A DNA stretch of 64,000 nucleotides from Gammaproteobacteria bacterium UBA7803 (GTDB lineage: Bacteria; Pseudomonadota; Gammaproteobacteria; Pseudomonadales; Azotimanducaceae), in NCBI GenBank assembly GCA_002480525.1, contig DLCH01000071.1, forward strand, positions 1 to 64,000, given 5' to 3'. The translations under genes were made by a program, and so were the position numbers. Below the pieces are notes generated by a model. The model saw only the letters and a list, made by a program, of their open reading frames with translations, was not told the DNA's origin and did no database searches. Positions within the stretch are counted from its first letter, which is position 1. Every line of letters starts with the position of its first letter. This document shows positions 35,034 through 45,128 of this stretch, one piece after another.

Positions 35034-37788
35034 AAGCCACATCCAGTTCCTGCTTGTCGAAGCGTGCCGGCATCAGGCGGCCGAGTTCCGTGAAGCTCTT
35101 CTCGACCCAGTCGTTCCACAGCCCGTCCCAGCTCCGCCGCATGTTGATCTCGTGCAGGGAGATGGCCTGCTCCTCGAAGGGAAACGCCTGCTCCTCCAGG
35201 AGAATCTCGTACTGGGCCAGCTCCAGCTCCGACAGGCCGTCGGGCCGGTCGGAATCCATGATCGCCGCCGCCAGGTCGGTGAACAGCGTGCCGATCCGGT
35301 AGGTGCTGGCGGTGGCGAACTCGGCCACCTGGTACTCCGCCGCCTGCTCGTAGGCGCGCACCGCGTCCTTCAGGGCCTTCTGCTTGCGCTTCAGGCTGTC
35401 CTTGAGCGGGTGGGTGAGCCGCACCGCGGCGAACGCGCCCCGGGCATCCTCGGCGAACACGTACTGGGCCTCGGCGGCCAGATAGGTGGCCCGCTCGCTG
35501 GCGGACCGGCCCATGGCCCGGTGAATGTCGATCTTCTCCGCCAGCCAGTGGCGGCGCCGGGTCTCGTCACCGGTGCGCTGGTACAACGTGTCGAGCTGAT
35601 GGACCGCCTCGAGACGCTGTTCGATGGGCTCGTCGTAGCCGTTGGCGTAGTCGCGGAAGTAGTCGATGGCCGCGACCAGGTCGTCCTGGGCCAGGTAGAG
35701 CTCCGCGGCGCGGTACAGCGACTGGCGCCGGACCTCGGGGTCCGGGTCCTCGCCGGCCAGGCGCACGTACTCGCCCGCCGCGGCGGTCATGTCGCCGGTC
35801 TGCTCGTACATGGCCGCCAGCCGCTTGCTGACGTCCTGAGCCAGCTCGTGGTCCGGATAGGCGGCGCGGAATTCCGCCAGCAGGCCGGCCGCGCGCACCG
35901 TCTGTCCCGCCGCCTCGGTCACCGCCACGGCGTCGTAGTGACCCTGAATGGCGAGCTGGGCACCGGGCGCGATGTCGGACAGGCGCAGATAGTGGGCCAC
36001 GGCGTCTTCGGTCCGCGCCTCGGACTCGGCCGCCTCGCCCTGCTTGTAGACCGTCGCCAGCAGCCGCTCGGTGATGTCGGGCCGGGCGGCGTCGTCGAGC
36101 GGGCCGGCCAGCAGGGACCGGTAGGCCCGCTCCGCCTCGGCGTAGCGGCCGAGCTCGAACCGGCCGTGGCCCTGGATCCGCAGCGCGGTCTCACGCAGCC
36201 GCCACTCGAGCTCCGGCCAGGTCGCCAGCAGGTTGTCCGCGAGCTCCACGGCCTGGTCGTACTCGGCCAGCCCGTACAGGCTGTCCGCCGCGTCGGTCTG
36301 CACCTCCGCCGCCCGCGGATCGCCGGTGAACACGAAGGCGAACTCGATCTGGGCGTCGATCTTCACGCGCTGCCACAGCTCGCGCTCCTCGGGAGCCGCG
36401 TCGGCCACCATGCGCTCCAGGCCCAGGATGGCGGCGTAGCCGGCCTCGTGGGCGTCCGGATAGTCGGGGAACTCACGCACCACGCGCTGGTAGGCGGCCA
36501 CCGCCGGGCCGTGCTCGCCGGCCTCGGTGTAGACCTCGCCGAGCAGGAACAGGTACTCCGCCGTGTCCGGATCCTCCGGGAAGGTCTGCACCAGCTCCTC
36601 GTACCACTCGGCGGCCTGGAGGTAGGTCGCGCGCTCGCCGTTCTCCTGGGCGCCGGCATGGCTGGTGCGGGCCAGCTCCTCGAGGAACTCCCGCAGCGGC
36701 TCCAGGTAGCTCTCGGCCACGTCGCTGCCGTGCAGCGCCCAGAACTCGCTGTTGATGCCGTAGCGGCGGACGAAGGCCTCCTTCTTGGGCGGCACCTCGC
36801 TGGGGAAGTCCGCCGCCAGCAGGGTCTCGATCATGCCCAGATGGGCGCTCGGCGCCCTGGGGTCCAGCGGGTTGTGATCGATGAAGGCCTGCCAGGTCGC
36901 GACGCTGTCGAGGTAGCGTTCGCGCTCGTGGTAGTCGTCGGCCAGCGCCTGGTAGGCCAGGTACTGCCACGCCGGACGGCCCTGGGCGTCCATCTGGGCG
37001 GCCAGGGTGTCGGCGCCGTCGAGGTAGCCCAGCGCCAGGGTCACCACCCGGAAGCTATCGTCGAGCAGCTCCCGGTCGGTGGCCGCCAGCGATCCGTCGT
37101 CACCGTCCGCCACCAGGGTGTCGATGACCGCGAAGAAGCTCTGCAGGCCGGCCTCCAGGTCGGAACGCTTGAACTGGGACCAGCCCCGCATGTAGTTGGC
37201 GTTCTGCCAGTAGGGCGTGTCCGGACCCTGGGCCACCACGTAGCCGTAGTCGGACTCCGCGTCGCCGTAGCGCTCCTGGGAGAAGGCGATCTCGCCCCGC
37301 CGGAAGCGGGCCTCCACGCGATAGCGGCTGTCCGGATGGTCGGCGATCAGCCGGTCGAGGTAGTACAGGCTGCGGTCCGGCCGGCCCGCCAGGTCGTGCG
37401 CCCGGGCGAGCTGATAGAGGATCTGGTCCTGGTTGTCGCCCTCGGCCTGGTCGAGCAGCGACTCGTACATGGAGATGGCGGCCTCGTAGGGCGCCGACTC
37501 CCCGGCGATGTCCCGGTCCTCGCCCACGCTCATGGACAGGTCCGCCAGACGGCGGCCCACCGCGTGGTCCTCGCGCGGGTCCGGGATGCGTCCGTAGATG
37601 CGCTCGTAGGCGGCCATGACCTCCGCGCGGGTGGGCTTGTCGGTGCGCGCCGGCGGCAGCGCCAGGTCCGGCAGATCACGCACCAGATCCGCCACGTCCG
37701 GGCCGCGGCGGCCCAGCGGATCGCCGCCGCCGAACCAGGCACAGCCGGTGGCGGCCAGCACCAGCGCCAGTACCGCTGCGCGGCTCAC
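35014..37788 (-). CDS. Large TPR-repeat lipoprotein
   Basis: 924 aa from a GTG at 37788 overlapping the previous stop (GTGA). Lipobox LAATGCAWF. The whole mature protein is TPR-like helical repeats (for example ILYQLARAHDLAGRPDRSLYYLDRLI, ATYLQAAEWYEELVQTFPEDPDT, AEYLFLLGEVYTEAGEHGPA), with a C-terminal region containing INMRRSWDGLWNDWVEKSF. Size and composition resemble giant scaffold lipoproteins of Glt-type motor complexes. No enzymatic motif seen. Fifth from the 5' end of the operon if counted with the TlpA-like gene first and 34401 next. Confidence 0.85.
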   Translation of the reverse strand: MSRAAVLALVLAATGCAWFGGGDPLGRRGPDVADLVRDLPDLALPPARTDKPTRAEVMAAYERIYGRIPDPREDHAVGRRLADLSMSVGEDRDIAGESAPYEAAISMYESLLDQAEGDNQDQILYQLARAHDLAGRPDRSLYYLDRLIADHPDSRYRVEARFRRGEIAFSQERYGDAESDYGYVVAQGPDTPYWQNANYMRGWSQFKRSDLEAGLQSFFAVIDTLVADGDDGSLAATDRELLDDSFRVVTLALGYLDGADTLAAQMDAQGRPAWQYLAYQALADDYHERERYLDSVATWQAFIDHNPLDPRAPSAHLGMIETLLAADFPSEVPPKKEAFVRRYGINSEFWALHGSDVAESYLEPLREFLEELARTSHAGAQENGERATYLQAAEWYEELVQTFPEDPDTAEYLFLLGEVYTEAGEHGPAVAAYQRVVREFPDYPDAHEAGYAAILGLERMVADAAPEERELWQRVKIDAQIEFAFVFTGDPRAAEVQTDAADSLYGLAEYDQAVELADNLLATWPELEWRLRETALRIQGHGRFELGRYAEAERAYRSLLAGPLDDAARPDITERLLATVYKQGEAAESEARTEDAVAHYLRLSDIAPGAQLAIQGHYDAVAVTEAAGQTVRAAGLLAEFRAAYPDHELAQDVSKRLAAMYEQTGDMTAAAGEYVRLAGEDPDPEVRRQSLYRAAELYLAQDDLVAAIDYFRDYANGYDEPIEQRLEAVHQLDTLYQRTGDETRRRHWLAEKIDIHRAMGRSASERATYLAAEAQYVFAEDARGAFAAVRLTHPLKDSLKRKQKALKDAVRAYEQAAEYQVAEFATASTYRIGTLFTDLAAAIMDSDRPDGLSELELAQYEILLEEQAFPFEEQAISLHEINMRRSWDGLWNDWVEKSFTELGRLMPARFDKQELDVAYVESIH

Positions 37789-39653
37789 GAGTCGCCTCCG
37801 GCGGCCGGCGCGGCATCGGCGAGCTGGTCCGTGGCCCGGGCGATGGCGATGCGCGCGGTGAGCAGGTACTGCTCGGTCTGGCGCCGCTCCTGCTCGAGGC
37901 CGCGTTCCAGCGCCTCGGCGATGACCGCGCGGCGGTCGTCGAGCGCCGCCGCCACCCGGCTCGACACGTCGCCGGCGCGATCGGTCAGCAGCACGAAGTC
38001 CGTCTCCACGCCGGCGGCGAAGCGCGCCTCGGCCTCGGCCAGACGCTCGATGCGGGCGTCCACGTCGGCCAGCAGACCGCGGTTGTCGTCGAGCTGGCGG
38101 GTCAGCTCGCGGATCCGCGCCGAGCGGGTGTCGGCGATGTCCCAGAACAGCGTGCCGAGCAGCCGGTCCACCCGGGCCTGGAAGCGCGGCTGGTCCGCCG
38201 CGGGCATATGCTCGCGGATCAGCGTCGACATGGCGTCCAGCTCCGCGATCAGGGCGCGCTCCTCGTCGTTCGCCAGCGTCTGCATCCACGCCGCCTCGAA
38301 CCGGGCGGGCTCGCGCTGCAGGGTGGCGATCTCGCTCTCGAGCCCGGCGACGATGCCGGCCAGCTCGGCGCGGCGGCCGACCAGCGCCTCGTCGTCCAGC
38401 ATGCGGCGGGCCGCGCCGGCGCGGCGGCGACGCTCCGCGGTGATTTCCTGAAACGACTCGATGGTGGCCGGCAGCGCCTCGAGCCACCGGGCCATGTCGT
38501 TCAGCTCGCGCCACTCGACCATCACCCGGTGAACGTCCTCGCCGGACAGCCACTCGATCCAGCTCTGGGCCCCGAGCGCGCCGTCGATGCGGCCGAGCGC
38601 CCGGTTGCGCGCGGCGTCGTCCGGCATGGCGAACACGTCCAGCAGGCGATCGATCCACGCCGGGTCGCGGGCGTTGCGGGCCGCCTCGCCCAGCGAGGCG
38701 AGCCGTACTTCGAAGGCCTGCTCCGCTTCCCGGTAGCGGTCCAGGGCGTGGGCCGGCGTGGCGAGCTGCTCGAGGCTCATCGGCAGGCCGATGCGGGCCA
38801 TGGCGTGGCTGCGGGACCAGCCGCCGTCCTGGGCCAGCAGCGTCAGCCAGATGCGCGCCGCCAGCTCGTGATCCTCCCGGGCCATGGCGAGCTTGCCGTA
38901 GCTGGCCAGCGCCAGGTCGCGGTAGCGGCCGTCGCCCGGCAGCGAGCCGAGCATGGACTCCGCGTTCACGGCGTCGTCGGTCTGGCGGGCCATGACCGCC
39001 AGCGCCAGCCGGCCGCGCTGCACCAGGTCCCAGGTTTCCTCGTCCTCGGGACGCAGGTTGCCGAGCCGCACGAAGGCCGCGTGGGAGGCCTCGGCGTCGC
39101 CGGCGGCGCGCTGGGCCACGCCCAGGTTGAACAGCCCGTAAGCCAGGTAGCGATCGTCGTCGGGCAGGTCGTCGAGGTGCGCGCCGGCGGCGGCGAAATC
39201 ACCCCGGGCCAGGGCCGCTTCCGCCCGCATGAAGGTCACCTCGGGATGACGGCGCTCCCGGCCGAGCCAGTTGGCGCCGAGGTCCACCGCGGCGAGCTCG
39301 GCGTCCATGGCGGCGAAGTCACCGCGCCGGTAGTGCTCCCGGGCGAGATGAAAGGCGAGCCGCATGCGGTCGAGATCGGTGAGCTCCGCCGCCGCCACGG
39401 CGTCGAAGGTCTCGCTGGCGTAGCGGTGCAGCCCTTCCTGAAAGGCGAAGCTGCCCTTCGCCAGCTCGAAGCGGATCGGGTCGTCGCCGATGCGCTGCTG
39501 ACGCTCCGCCACCAGCACGTCCACCAGAGCCTGCTCGTAGTCCGCCTGGTAGTAGGAGAACAGCGCCGACCGGTAGGTGAGCTCCTCGACCGGCTTGGCC
39601 GCGGGCGTCGCGAGCAGGCAGCTGAAGAAGAGCTCGCAGAGGAAGGACTTCAT
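37785..39653 (-). CDS. Secreted TPR/coiled-coil protein
   Basis: 622 aa. Short signal peptide (CELFFSCLLATPAAKP). N-terminal half: TPR-like repeats (SALFSYYQADYEQALVDVLV; FNLGVAQRAAGDAEASHAAF). C-terminal half (about 380-600): coiled coil with long helices rich in Arg/Glu/Ala (MLDDEALVGRRAELAGIVAG; RIERLAEAEARFAAGVETDF). Periplasmic scaffold is likely. It follows the small unknown gene by 15 bp and overlaps the large TPR lipoprotein by GTGA. Confidence 0.83.
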   Translation of the reverse strand: MKSFLCELFFSCLLATPAAKPVEELTYRSALFSYYQADYEQALVDVLVAERQQRIGDDPIRFELAKGSFAFQEGLHRYASETFDAVAAAELTDLDRMRLAFHLAREHYRRGDFAAMDAELAAVDLGANWLGRERRHPEVTFMRAEAALARGDFAAAGAHLDDLPDDDRYLAYGLFNLGVAQRAAGDAEASHAAFVRLGNLRPEDEETWDLVQRGRLALAVMARQTDDAVNAESMLGSLPGDGRYRDLALASYGKLAMAREDHELAARIWLTLLAQDGGWSRSHAMARIGLPMSLEQLATPAHALDRYREAEQAFEVRLASLGEAARNARDPAWIDRLLDVFAMPDDAARNRALGRIDGALGAQSWIEWLSGEDVHRVMVEWRELNDMARWLEALPATIESFQEITAERRRRAGAARRMLDDEALVGRRAELAGIVAGLESEIATLQREPARFEAAWMQTLANDEERALIAELDAMSTLIREHMPAADQPRFQARVDRLLGTLFWDIADTRSARIRELTRQLDDNRGLLADVDARIERLAEAEARFAAGVETDFVLLTDRAGDVSSRVAAALDDRRAVIAEALERGLEQERRQTEQYLLTARIAIARATDQLADAAPAAGGDS

Positions 39654-39668
39654 GGTGCCACCAGACGC

Positions 39669-40223
39669 TCAGTTGCTGACCGCCGCGTGGAACTCCGGCT
39701 GGTAGTTGCTCTCCGAGTCGCGGATGGCCAGCTCGACGAAGGTGGGCTCGAAGCCCTTGTCGAACTCGACGGTGGCGGCGCGCCGGTAGTCACGTTCGCT
39801 GGGGCCGCGGCCGGTGAAGAACGCGGTCAGCTCGTGCCTGCCCTGGTTGACGTTGCCCAGATAGAGCCGCTGGACGCCGCCGCGCAGCAGGGCGTCGACC
39901 TGGCGGTCCGTGTAGAGGTGATGGGTGACTTCCTTGCCGTCGAGCTTCACGGTGACGGCGTCGAGCTGGAAGAACTCGCCGACGTCCATGGACAGGAACA
40001 CGGCGACCTGGGAGCTCGCCGGGAACAGCAGATCCTCTTCGAGAATGGTGAGGTCCCGCTTCAGCGCGATGAGATCCTTCTTCACCGCCTCCAGGTCGTC
40101 ACCGGGCGGAGTCGCCTCCGTCCCGGCGTATCCCGGCGCCGCCAGCAGCAGCGCGACGATCAGCGCGGCGAGGCAGCGCCCGGGCAGTCCGGCGAGTCGG
40201 TCGGCAAAGCGATGGCTGTTCAT
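39669..40223 (-). CDS. Small secreted protein of the motor operon, unknown function
   Basis: 184 aa from the ATG at 40223 (the upstream ATG at 40235 adds four residues). Sec signal peptide ending LLLAAPGYA-GTEA, then a heptad-like helix (DLEAVKKDLIALKRDLTILEE) and a beta domain with VAVFLSMDVGEFFQLDAVTV and YLGNVNQGRHELTAFFTGRG. I recognise no family name. Its fixed place between TlpA-like and large TPR genes suggests a periplasmic component of the same machine. Confidence 0.75.
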   Translation of the reverse strand: MNSHRFADRLAGLPGRCLAALIVALLLAAPGYAGTEATPPGDDLEAVKKDLIALKRDLTILEEDLLFPASSQVAVFLSMDVGEFFQLDAVTVKLDGKEVTHHLYTDRQVDALLRGGVQRLYLGNVNQGRHELTAFFTGRGPSERDYRRAATVEFDKGFEPTFVELAIRDSESNYQPEFHAAVSN

Positions 40224-40280
40224 GGTCACGATCAATCCCTGTACGTGTTACGTCCGCGAGCGCGCCCTGTCCGTGGCGGT

Positions 40281-40796
40281 CTATTCCCGGATGAGTTCCT
40301 TCACCACCTCGACGTACTTGGCCTCGTCGCCGGGCTTGTAGCCGCGGTGGATGTAACGGACCACGCCGTCACGATCGACCACGACGGTGCTCGGCATGGC
40401 TTCGAGCTTGTACAGCTCGCTGACGCGCTGGCCTTCGTCGATCAGCACCGGGAAGGTCACGGGAATCCGGTCGATCAGCTCGCGCGCCGGCGCTTCCTCG
40501 CCCTCGACGTTGATGCCGAGCACGGCGAAGCCGGTGTCGACGTAGCGCTGATGCAGGCGATCGAGCAGCGGCATTTCCTGGCGGCAGGGTCCGCACCAGC
40601 TCGCCCAGAAATTGATCAGCACCACCTGGCCGCGGTACTCCTCGAGGCGCAGGTTCGAGCCTTCGAGGCTCTTCAGCGTGAAGTCCGGCGCATCGTCCTG
40701 GATGGTCACCGCCATCGCGGGACCGGCCAGCCCGACCGCCAGCAGCGTGACCAGCGCAGGCCGCAGAAACGCCTGGAGACGGCTACCGTGAATCAT
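40281..40796 (-). CDS. TlpA/ResA-like thioredoxin-fold protein
   Basis: 171 aa. Signal peptide (ALVTLLAVGLAGPAMAV), thioredoxin fold with the active site WASWCGPCRQEM, and the cis-Pro region (EAMPSTVVVDRDG). It should reduce or otherwise handle periplasmic disulfides. As the first gene of the operon, it could maintain Cys residues in the periplasmic components; this is inference. Confidence 0.85.
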   Translation of the reverse strand: MIHGSRLQAFLRPALVTLLAVGLAGPAMAVTIQDDAPDFTLKSLEGSNLRLEEYRGQVVLINFWASWCGPCRQEMPLLDRLHQRYVDTGFAVLGINVEGEEAPARELIDRIPVTFPVLIDEGQRVSELYKLEAMPSTVVVDRDGVVRYIHRGYKPGDEAKYVEVVKELIRE

Positions 40797-41268
40797 CCGA
40801 CTATCTCCCTTTGCTCACATGACCGTGGCAGCGCCGTCGAGGAATCCGGGCGCTCGCGCTCCGGATCCTTCGAACCGCCGGCCACTGCGGCGCGGTGTCC
40901 TTCGCCCCTCGGGGGCGTCCGCGCCGTGCGGTCCATCCATCGACCGCTCGACGGCCGCCGTCCTGGCGGCGCTGGCTTCCCTGCCGGTGCGCCGGTCCCT
41001 GCCGATAGGGGCCGGTTTCCGTCGACAGCACGCCACCCGATACTGCCTGGGCGGCGACGACGGATTCCGGCGGAACCGGAACGACTGAGGGACCGTACTG
41101 GCTCCGACAGCCGGGCCCTGTCCGTGGGCCACGCTGGAAGGAAACGTTACTGAAGCGGCCGGCGGGGGGATGTGGCGATGGTCACGTTTTGGCACCCGCC
41201 GGGGACGGCGGCGCTGCGGCAGAGCGCCAGGATGAGACCCAGATCAAGCTGGCGGCGGGCGCCGCCGG
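40797..41268. other. Intergenic region between the motor operon and apbE
   Basis: About 470 bp. No convincing ORF on either strand. It should hold the promoter of the minus-strand motor operon, but I cannot point to -10/-35 hexamers. Near its right end, 41251-41266 forms a GGCGGC/GCCGCC hairpin just beyond the apbE stop without a U-run; a weak terminator at best. Confidence 0.5.
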
Positions 41269-42255
<987 letters not shown>

Positions 42256-42298
42256 GCCGCAAGCATAGTTCACGCCCGGCGCCCCGGGCGCGGCCCGG

Positions 42299-43474
42299 TC
42301 AGGCGGGCTCGCAGAGCTCCGCCGCCAGACTGGAGATCGCCACCCCGCGCCGCCCCTGGCGGATCGGATTGCGGTCGAAGCCGGAGGTCACCCAGCCCAG
42401 CGACAGGCCGGTGGCCGGATCGGCCCAGGCGAGCTGACCGCCGGCGCCGTTGTGGCCGAAGGTCTCCGGCGAGTTGCTGCGGCCGAAGCCGCGGAAGTGC
42501 CGGTCGTCGTCGCCGGCGATGATGATGCCGAGCCCGCGGTTGGCCGCGCGGCGGTACACCGGGTCGACCATGTCGCCGGTGCGGATGCGCCGCGCGCTGG
42601 CGCGCATGTCCGCGGTCCACAGCTCGGTGCCGGCCAGGCCGCCGTGCAGCAGCCCCTGGTAGAACAGGGCCAGCGCGCTCGCACTCATGATGCCGCCACC
42701 GCCGGGCACGCCGACGGCTCGCACCTCGGGCCGGTTGAAGTTGAGGATGGCCTCCTCCGTGACCTCGGTCACCGGCGGCTCGGGCATGCCCATCTTCCGG
42801 TAGTCCTCGGCGGTCAGCGCCTCGCCGACGTGCACGCAGGGCACGACGCGGTGATTCCCGGCCTCGGGCAGACCCACGAACAGGTCGTCCAGCCCCAGCG
42901 GCGCCACCAGCCGCTCCCGGACGAAGTCACGGAAATCCATGCCGCTGCGCCGCTCGATGATCTCGGCGATGACCCACATGGTGGCGGTGGGGTGATACTC
43001 GAAGCGGCTGCCCGGCTCCCAGTCGAGCCGCCACTGGGCGAAACGCCCCAGGCGCCGCTCCCGGTCCAGCCAGTCGAGCGGCCGGAACGGCGCGTTGGGA
43101 AAACCCGCCGTGTGGGTGAAGAGCTGACCCACCCGCACCGCGTCCTTGCCGTTGCTGGCGAACTCGGGAACGATGTCCGCCACCCGCTCGTCCTCGGCCA
43201 GCTCGCCGGCCTGGAACAGCAGCCACGCCGCCGCCGACGTCACCGCCTTGGTGGCGGAGAAGACGCAGAACAGACTGTCTTCGCCGGCGTCGCCGAAGGT
43301 GTCGGCGTAGACCACCCGGCCATGGCGGGCCACCGCGACCTGCACGGCGGGCAGCAGCCCTTCATCCACCTCCCTGCGCGCCCTGGCCACGAACGCCTGC
43401 AGGCGCTCGGGCACCAGCCCGGCGGCCAGCGCGTGGTCTAGCTTGTCATCGGCGATGATGCCCGCGTTTCCCAT
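42299..43474 (-). CDS. Beta-lactamase-family serine hydrolase (EstB-like)
   Basis: 391 aa. Class C beta-lactamase/EstB fold: nucleophile motif SATK (FCVFSATKAV, about residue 70), YHPT region (about 135) and the C-terminal FGHNGAGGQLAWADPATGLS element. No signal peptide, so a cytoplasmic esterase rather than a resistance enzyme is likely. The ATG at 43474 has the ribosome site GAGGGGG. Confidence 0.88.
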   Translation of the reverse strand: MGNAGIIADDKLDHALAAGLVPERLQAFVARARREVDEGLLPAVQVAVARHGRVVYADTFGDAGEDSLFCVFSATKAVTSAAAWLLFQAGELAEDERVADIVPEFASNGKDAVRVGQLFTHTAGFPNAPFRPLDWLDRERRLGRFAQWRLDWEPGSRFEYHPTATMWVIAEIIERRSGMDFRDFVRERLVAPLGLDDLFVGLPEAGNHRVVPCVHVGEALTAEDYRKMGMPEPPVTEVTEEAILNFNRPEVRAVGVPGGGGIMSASALALFYQGLLHGGLAGTELWTADMRASARRIRTGDMVDPVYRRAANRGLGIIIAGDDDRHFRGFGRSNSPETFGHNGAGGQLAWADPATGLSLGWVTSGFDRNPIRQGRRGVAISSLAAELCEPA

Positions 43475-43631
43475 GAATTCCCCCTCGATCCGTCAGGTCG
43501 CGTCTCCGCGGACGCCGGTGCGCCGCAACCCGCCTGCGGCTATATCGATAGATCGCGATGATTGCAGAGCCACCTTGGTCAGGCAATCGACGCTGGCTAG
43601 AATCCCGGCCTCCGCCACTCGAGGATCGGGC

Positions 43632-44615
43632 ATGCAGCTCAGGCAAGGTTTCGACGGCACGGTCGGCAACACCCCGCTGATCCGACTCGAGGGTCTCTCC
43701 GCGGAGACGGGCTGCGAAATCCTCGGCAAGGCGGAGTTCCTCAACCCCGGCGGATCGGTGAAGGACCGGGCGGCCCTGTGGATGGTGCGCGAGCACGAGC
43801 GCACCGGCGCCCTCGCCCCCGGCGGCACGGTGGTCGAAGGGACGGCCGGCAACACCGGCATCGGCCTGGTCCACGTCTGCAACGCCCGGGGCTACCGCTG
43901 CATCATCTACATGCCGGACAACCAGTCCCGGGAGAAGGTGGCGCTGCTGGAAACCCTGGGCGCGGAGGTCCGCCAGGTTCCGGTGGTGCCCTACAAGGAC
44001 CCGATGAACTACCAGAAGCAGGCGGGGCGTTTCGCCGAGTCTCTGCCGGGCGCCGTCTGGGCCAATCAGTTCGACAACACCGCCAACCGCCGCGCCCACG
44101 AGGAGGGCACGGGCCCGGAGATCTGGGCCCAGACCGACGGCCGGCTCGACGCCTTCGTCGCCGCGACCGGCACCGGCGGCACCCTGGCCGGGGTCAGCCG
44201 CTACCTGAAAGCCCAGCGCCCGGACATCCGCACGGTGCTGGCGGACCCGATGGGCAGCGCGCTCTACGCCTGGGTGAAGACGGGCGAAGCCACCATGAGC
44301 AAGGGCCCCTCCATCACCGAGGGCATCGGCAACTCCCGGGTCACCGAGAACCTGGCGGGCACGCCCCTCGACGACGCGGTGCAGGTCGGCGACCAGGACA
44401 TGGTGGACATGGTCTACCGCCAGATGCACGAGGACGGCTGGTTCTTCGGCTCCAGCACGGGCATCAACCTGTGCGCCGCCGTGCAGGTCGCGAAGCAGCT
44501 CGGCCCGGGCCACACGATCGTCACCATCCTGTGCGACGGCGGCGGACGCTATCAGTCGCGGCTGTTCAATCCCGAGTTCCTCGCGGAGAAAGGTCTGAAG
44601 ATTCCTCGGGACTGA
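43632..44615 (+). CDS. Cysteine-synthase-like PLP enzyme
   Basis: 327 aa. Type II PLP fold: Schiff-base Lys44 in GGSVKDRAA, asparagine loop EGTAGNTGIG, cofactor-phosphate loop GTGGTLAG and a C-terminal CDGGGRYQSRLFN. Closest to CysK-type O-acetylserine sulfhydrylases, but the substrate loop cannot be judged here. The ATG at 43632 is preceded by GAGGATCGGGC. Confidence 0.88.
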   Translation: MQLRQGFDGTVGNTPLIRLEGLSAETGCEILGKAEFLNPGGSVKDRAALWMVREHERTGALAPGGTVVEGTAGNTGIGLVHVCNARGYRCIIYMPDNQSREKVALLETLGAEVRQVPVVPYKDPMNYQKQAGRFAESLPGAVWANQFDNTANRRAHEEGTGPEIWAQTDGRLDAFVAATGTGGTLAGVSRYLKAQRPDIRTVLADPMGSALYAWVKTGEATMSKGPSITEGIGNSRVTENLAGTPLDDAVQVGDQDMVDMVYRQMHEDGWFFGSSTGINLCAAVQVAKQLGPGHTIVTILCDGGGRYQSRLFNPEFLAEKGLKIPRD

Positions 44616-44674
44616 GCGGTCTCGGTTGTTTCGGAGGGTTGTTCATTCCAGGGGCCCGACGCACGGCCGCACGC

Positions 44675-44761
44675 AGCGGGAAAGCTTTTCGAAAGCGGCG
44701 GATTTGTCGTGGACGGGCTCCTGTGTAGCCGGGGGCTGAACATTCGAAAAGCTTTCCCGCT
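44675..44761. repeat. Inverted repeat with 19-bp arms
   Basis: Arms 44675-44693 and 44743-44761 are perfectly complementary; their cores are GGGAAAGCTTTTCGAA and TTCGAAAAGCTTTCCC. The 49-nt loop shows no further clear structure. A different repeat family from the REP elements. Confidence 0.85.
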
Positions 44762-44815
44762 ACGAACGTCCGCGCCCCCGCCGTGATGGCCCGAACCGCC
44801 GATTGCCCGACCACC

Positions 44816-44937
44816 CGTGGGAGCGATCTCCAGATCGCGATGCCACGAAACCTGGAACGAACTCGCGGTTTCCCCTTGGGAAACCGCCAAGCCGCCGCTA
44901 CGCGGCGGCCGATCGCGATCTGGAGATCGCTCCCACG
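44816..44937. repeat. REP-like inverted pair with structured loop
   Basis: Arms 44816-44841 and 44912-44937 are perfectly inverted over 26 bp (GTGGGAGCGATCTCC head). The 70-nt loop contains two more hairpins, GCGGTTTCCC/GGGAAACCGC and GCCGCCG/CGGCGGC. Same family as 17196, 32708 and 34348. Confidence 0.88.
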
Positions 44938-44980
44938 CAAGCATCTCACATCGTATGGGTGTACCACGGACGTCGTCGCG

Positions 44981-45081
44981 GGTGCCGGGGAGACACTTTC
45001 GGCGCATTAAGGCCTCCCGGCGCGATCGGAGCCCGTCCGTCTACAAATCCGCCAGCGCGCCGAAAGTGTCTCCCCGGCGCC
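44981..45081. repeat. Inverted repeat with 25-bp arms
   Basis: Arms 44981-45005 and 45057-45081 differ at one position (GT-tolerant). Core GGGGAGACACTTTCGGCGC. Loop 51 nt. A third family, next to the other two. Confidence 0.85.
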
Positions 45082-45128
45082 CGCTTCCAACGCCCTTGAG
45101 GCCACCAAGCGGCAGCGAACCGCGATTA

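Larger units (their letters stand above)
44616..45128. other. Intergenic region between convergent genes, filled by inverted repeats
   Basis: About 510 bp with three large inverted repeats (separate entries). I see no credible gene; open frames here are translations of palindromes (for example WERSPDRD, SGKAF). At least one of the repeats probably acts as a terminator or mRNA end for both flanking genes. Confidence 0.7.

Noticed and set aside
35017..41153. Long plus-strand frames opposite the large TPR genes
   Set aside because: Same GC artefact; no domain signature, while the sense frames carry TPR repeats, lipoboxes and coupled starts.
42299..43474. Beta-lactam resistance
   Set aside because: No signal peptide and EstB-like pattern; a cytoplasmic esterase is more likely.
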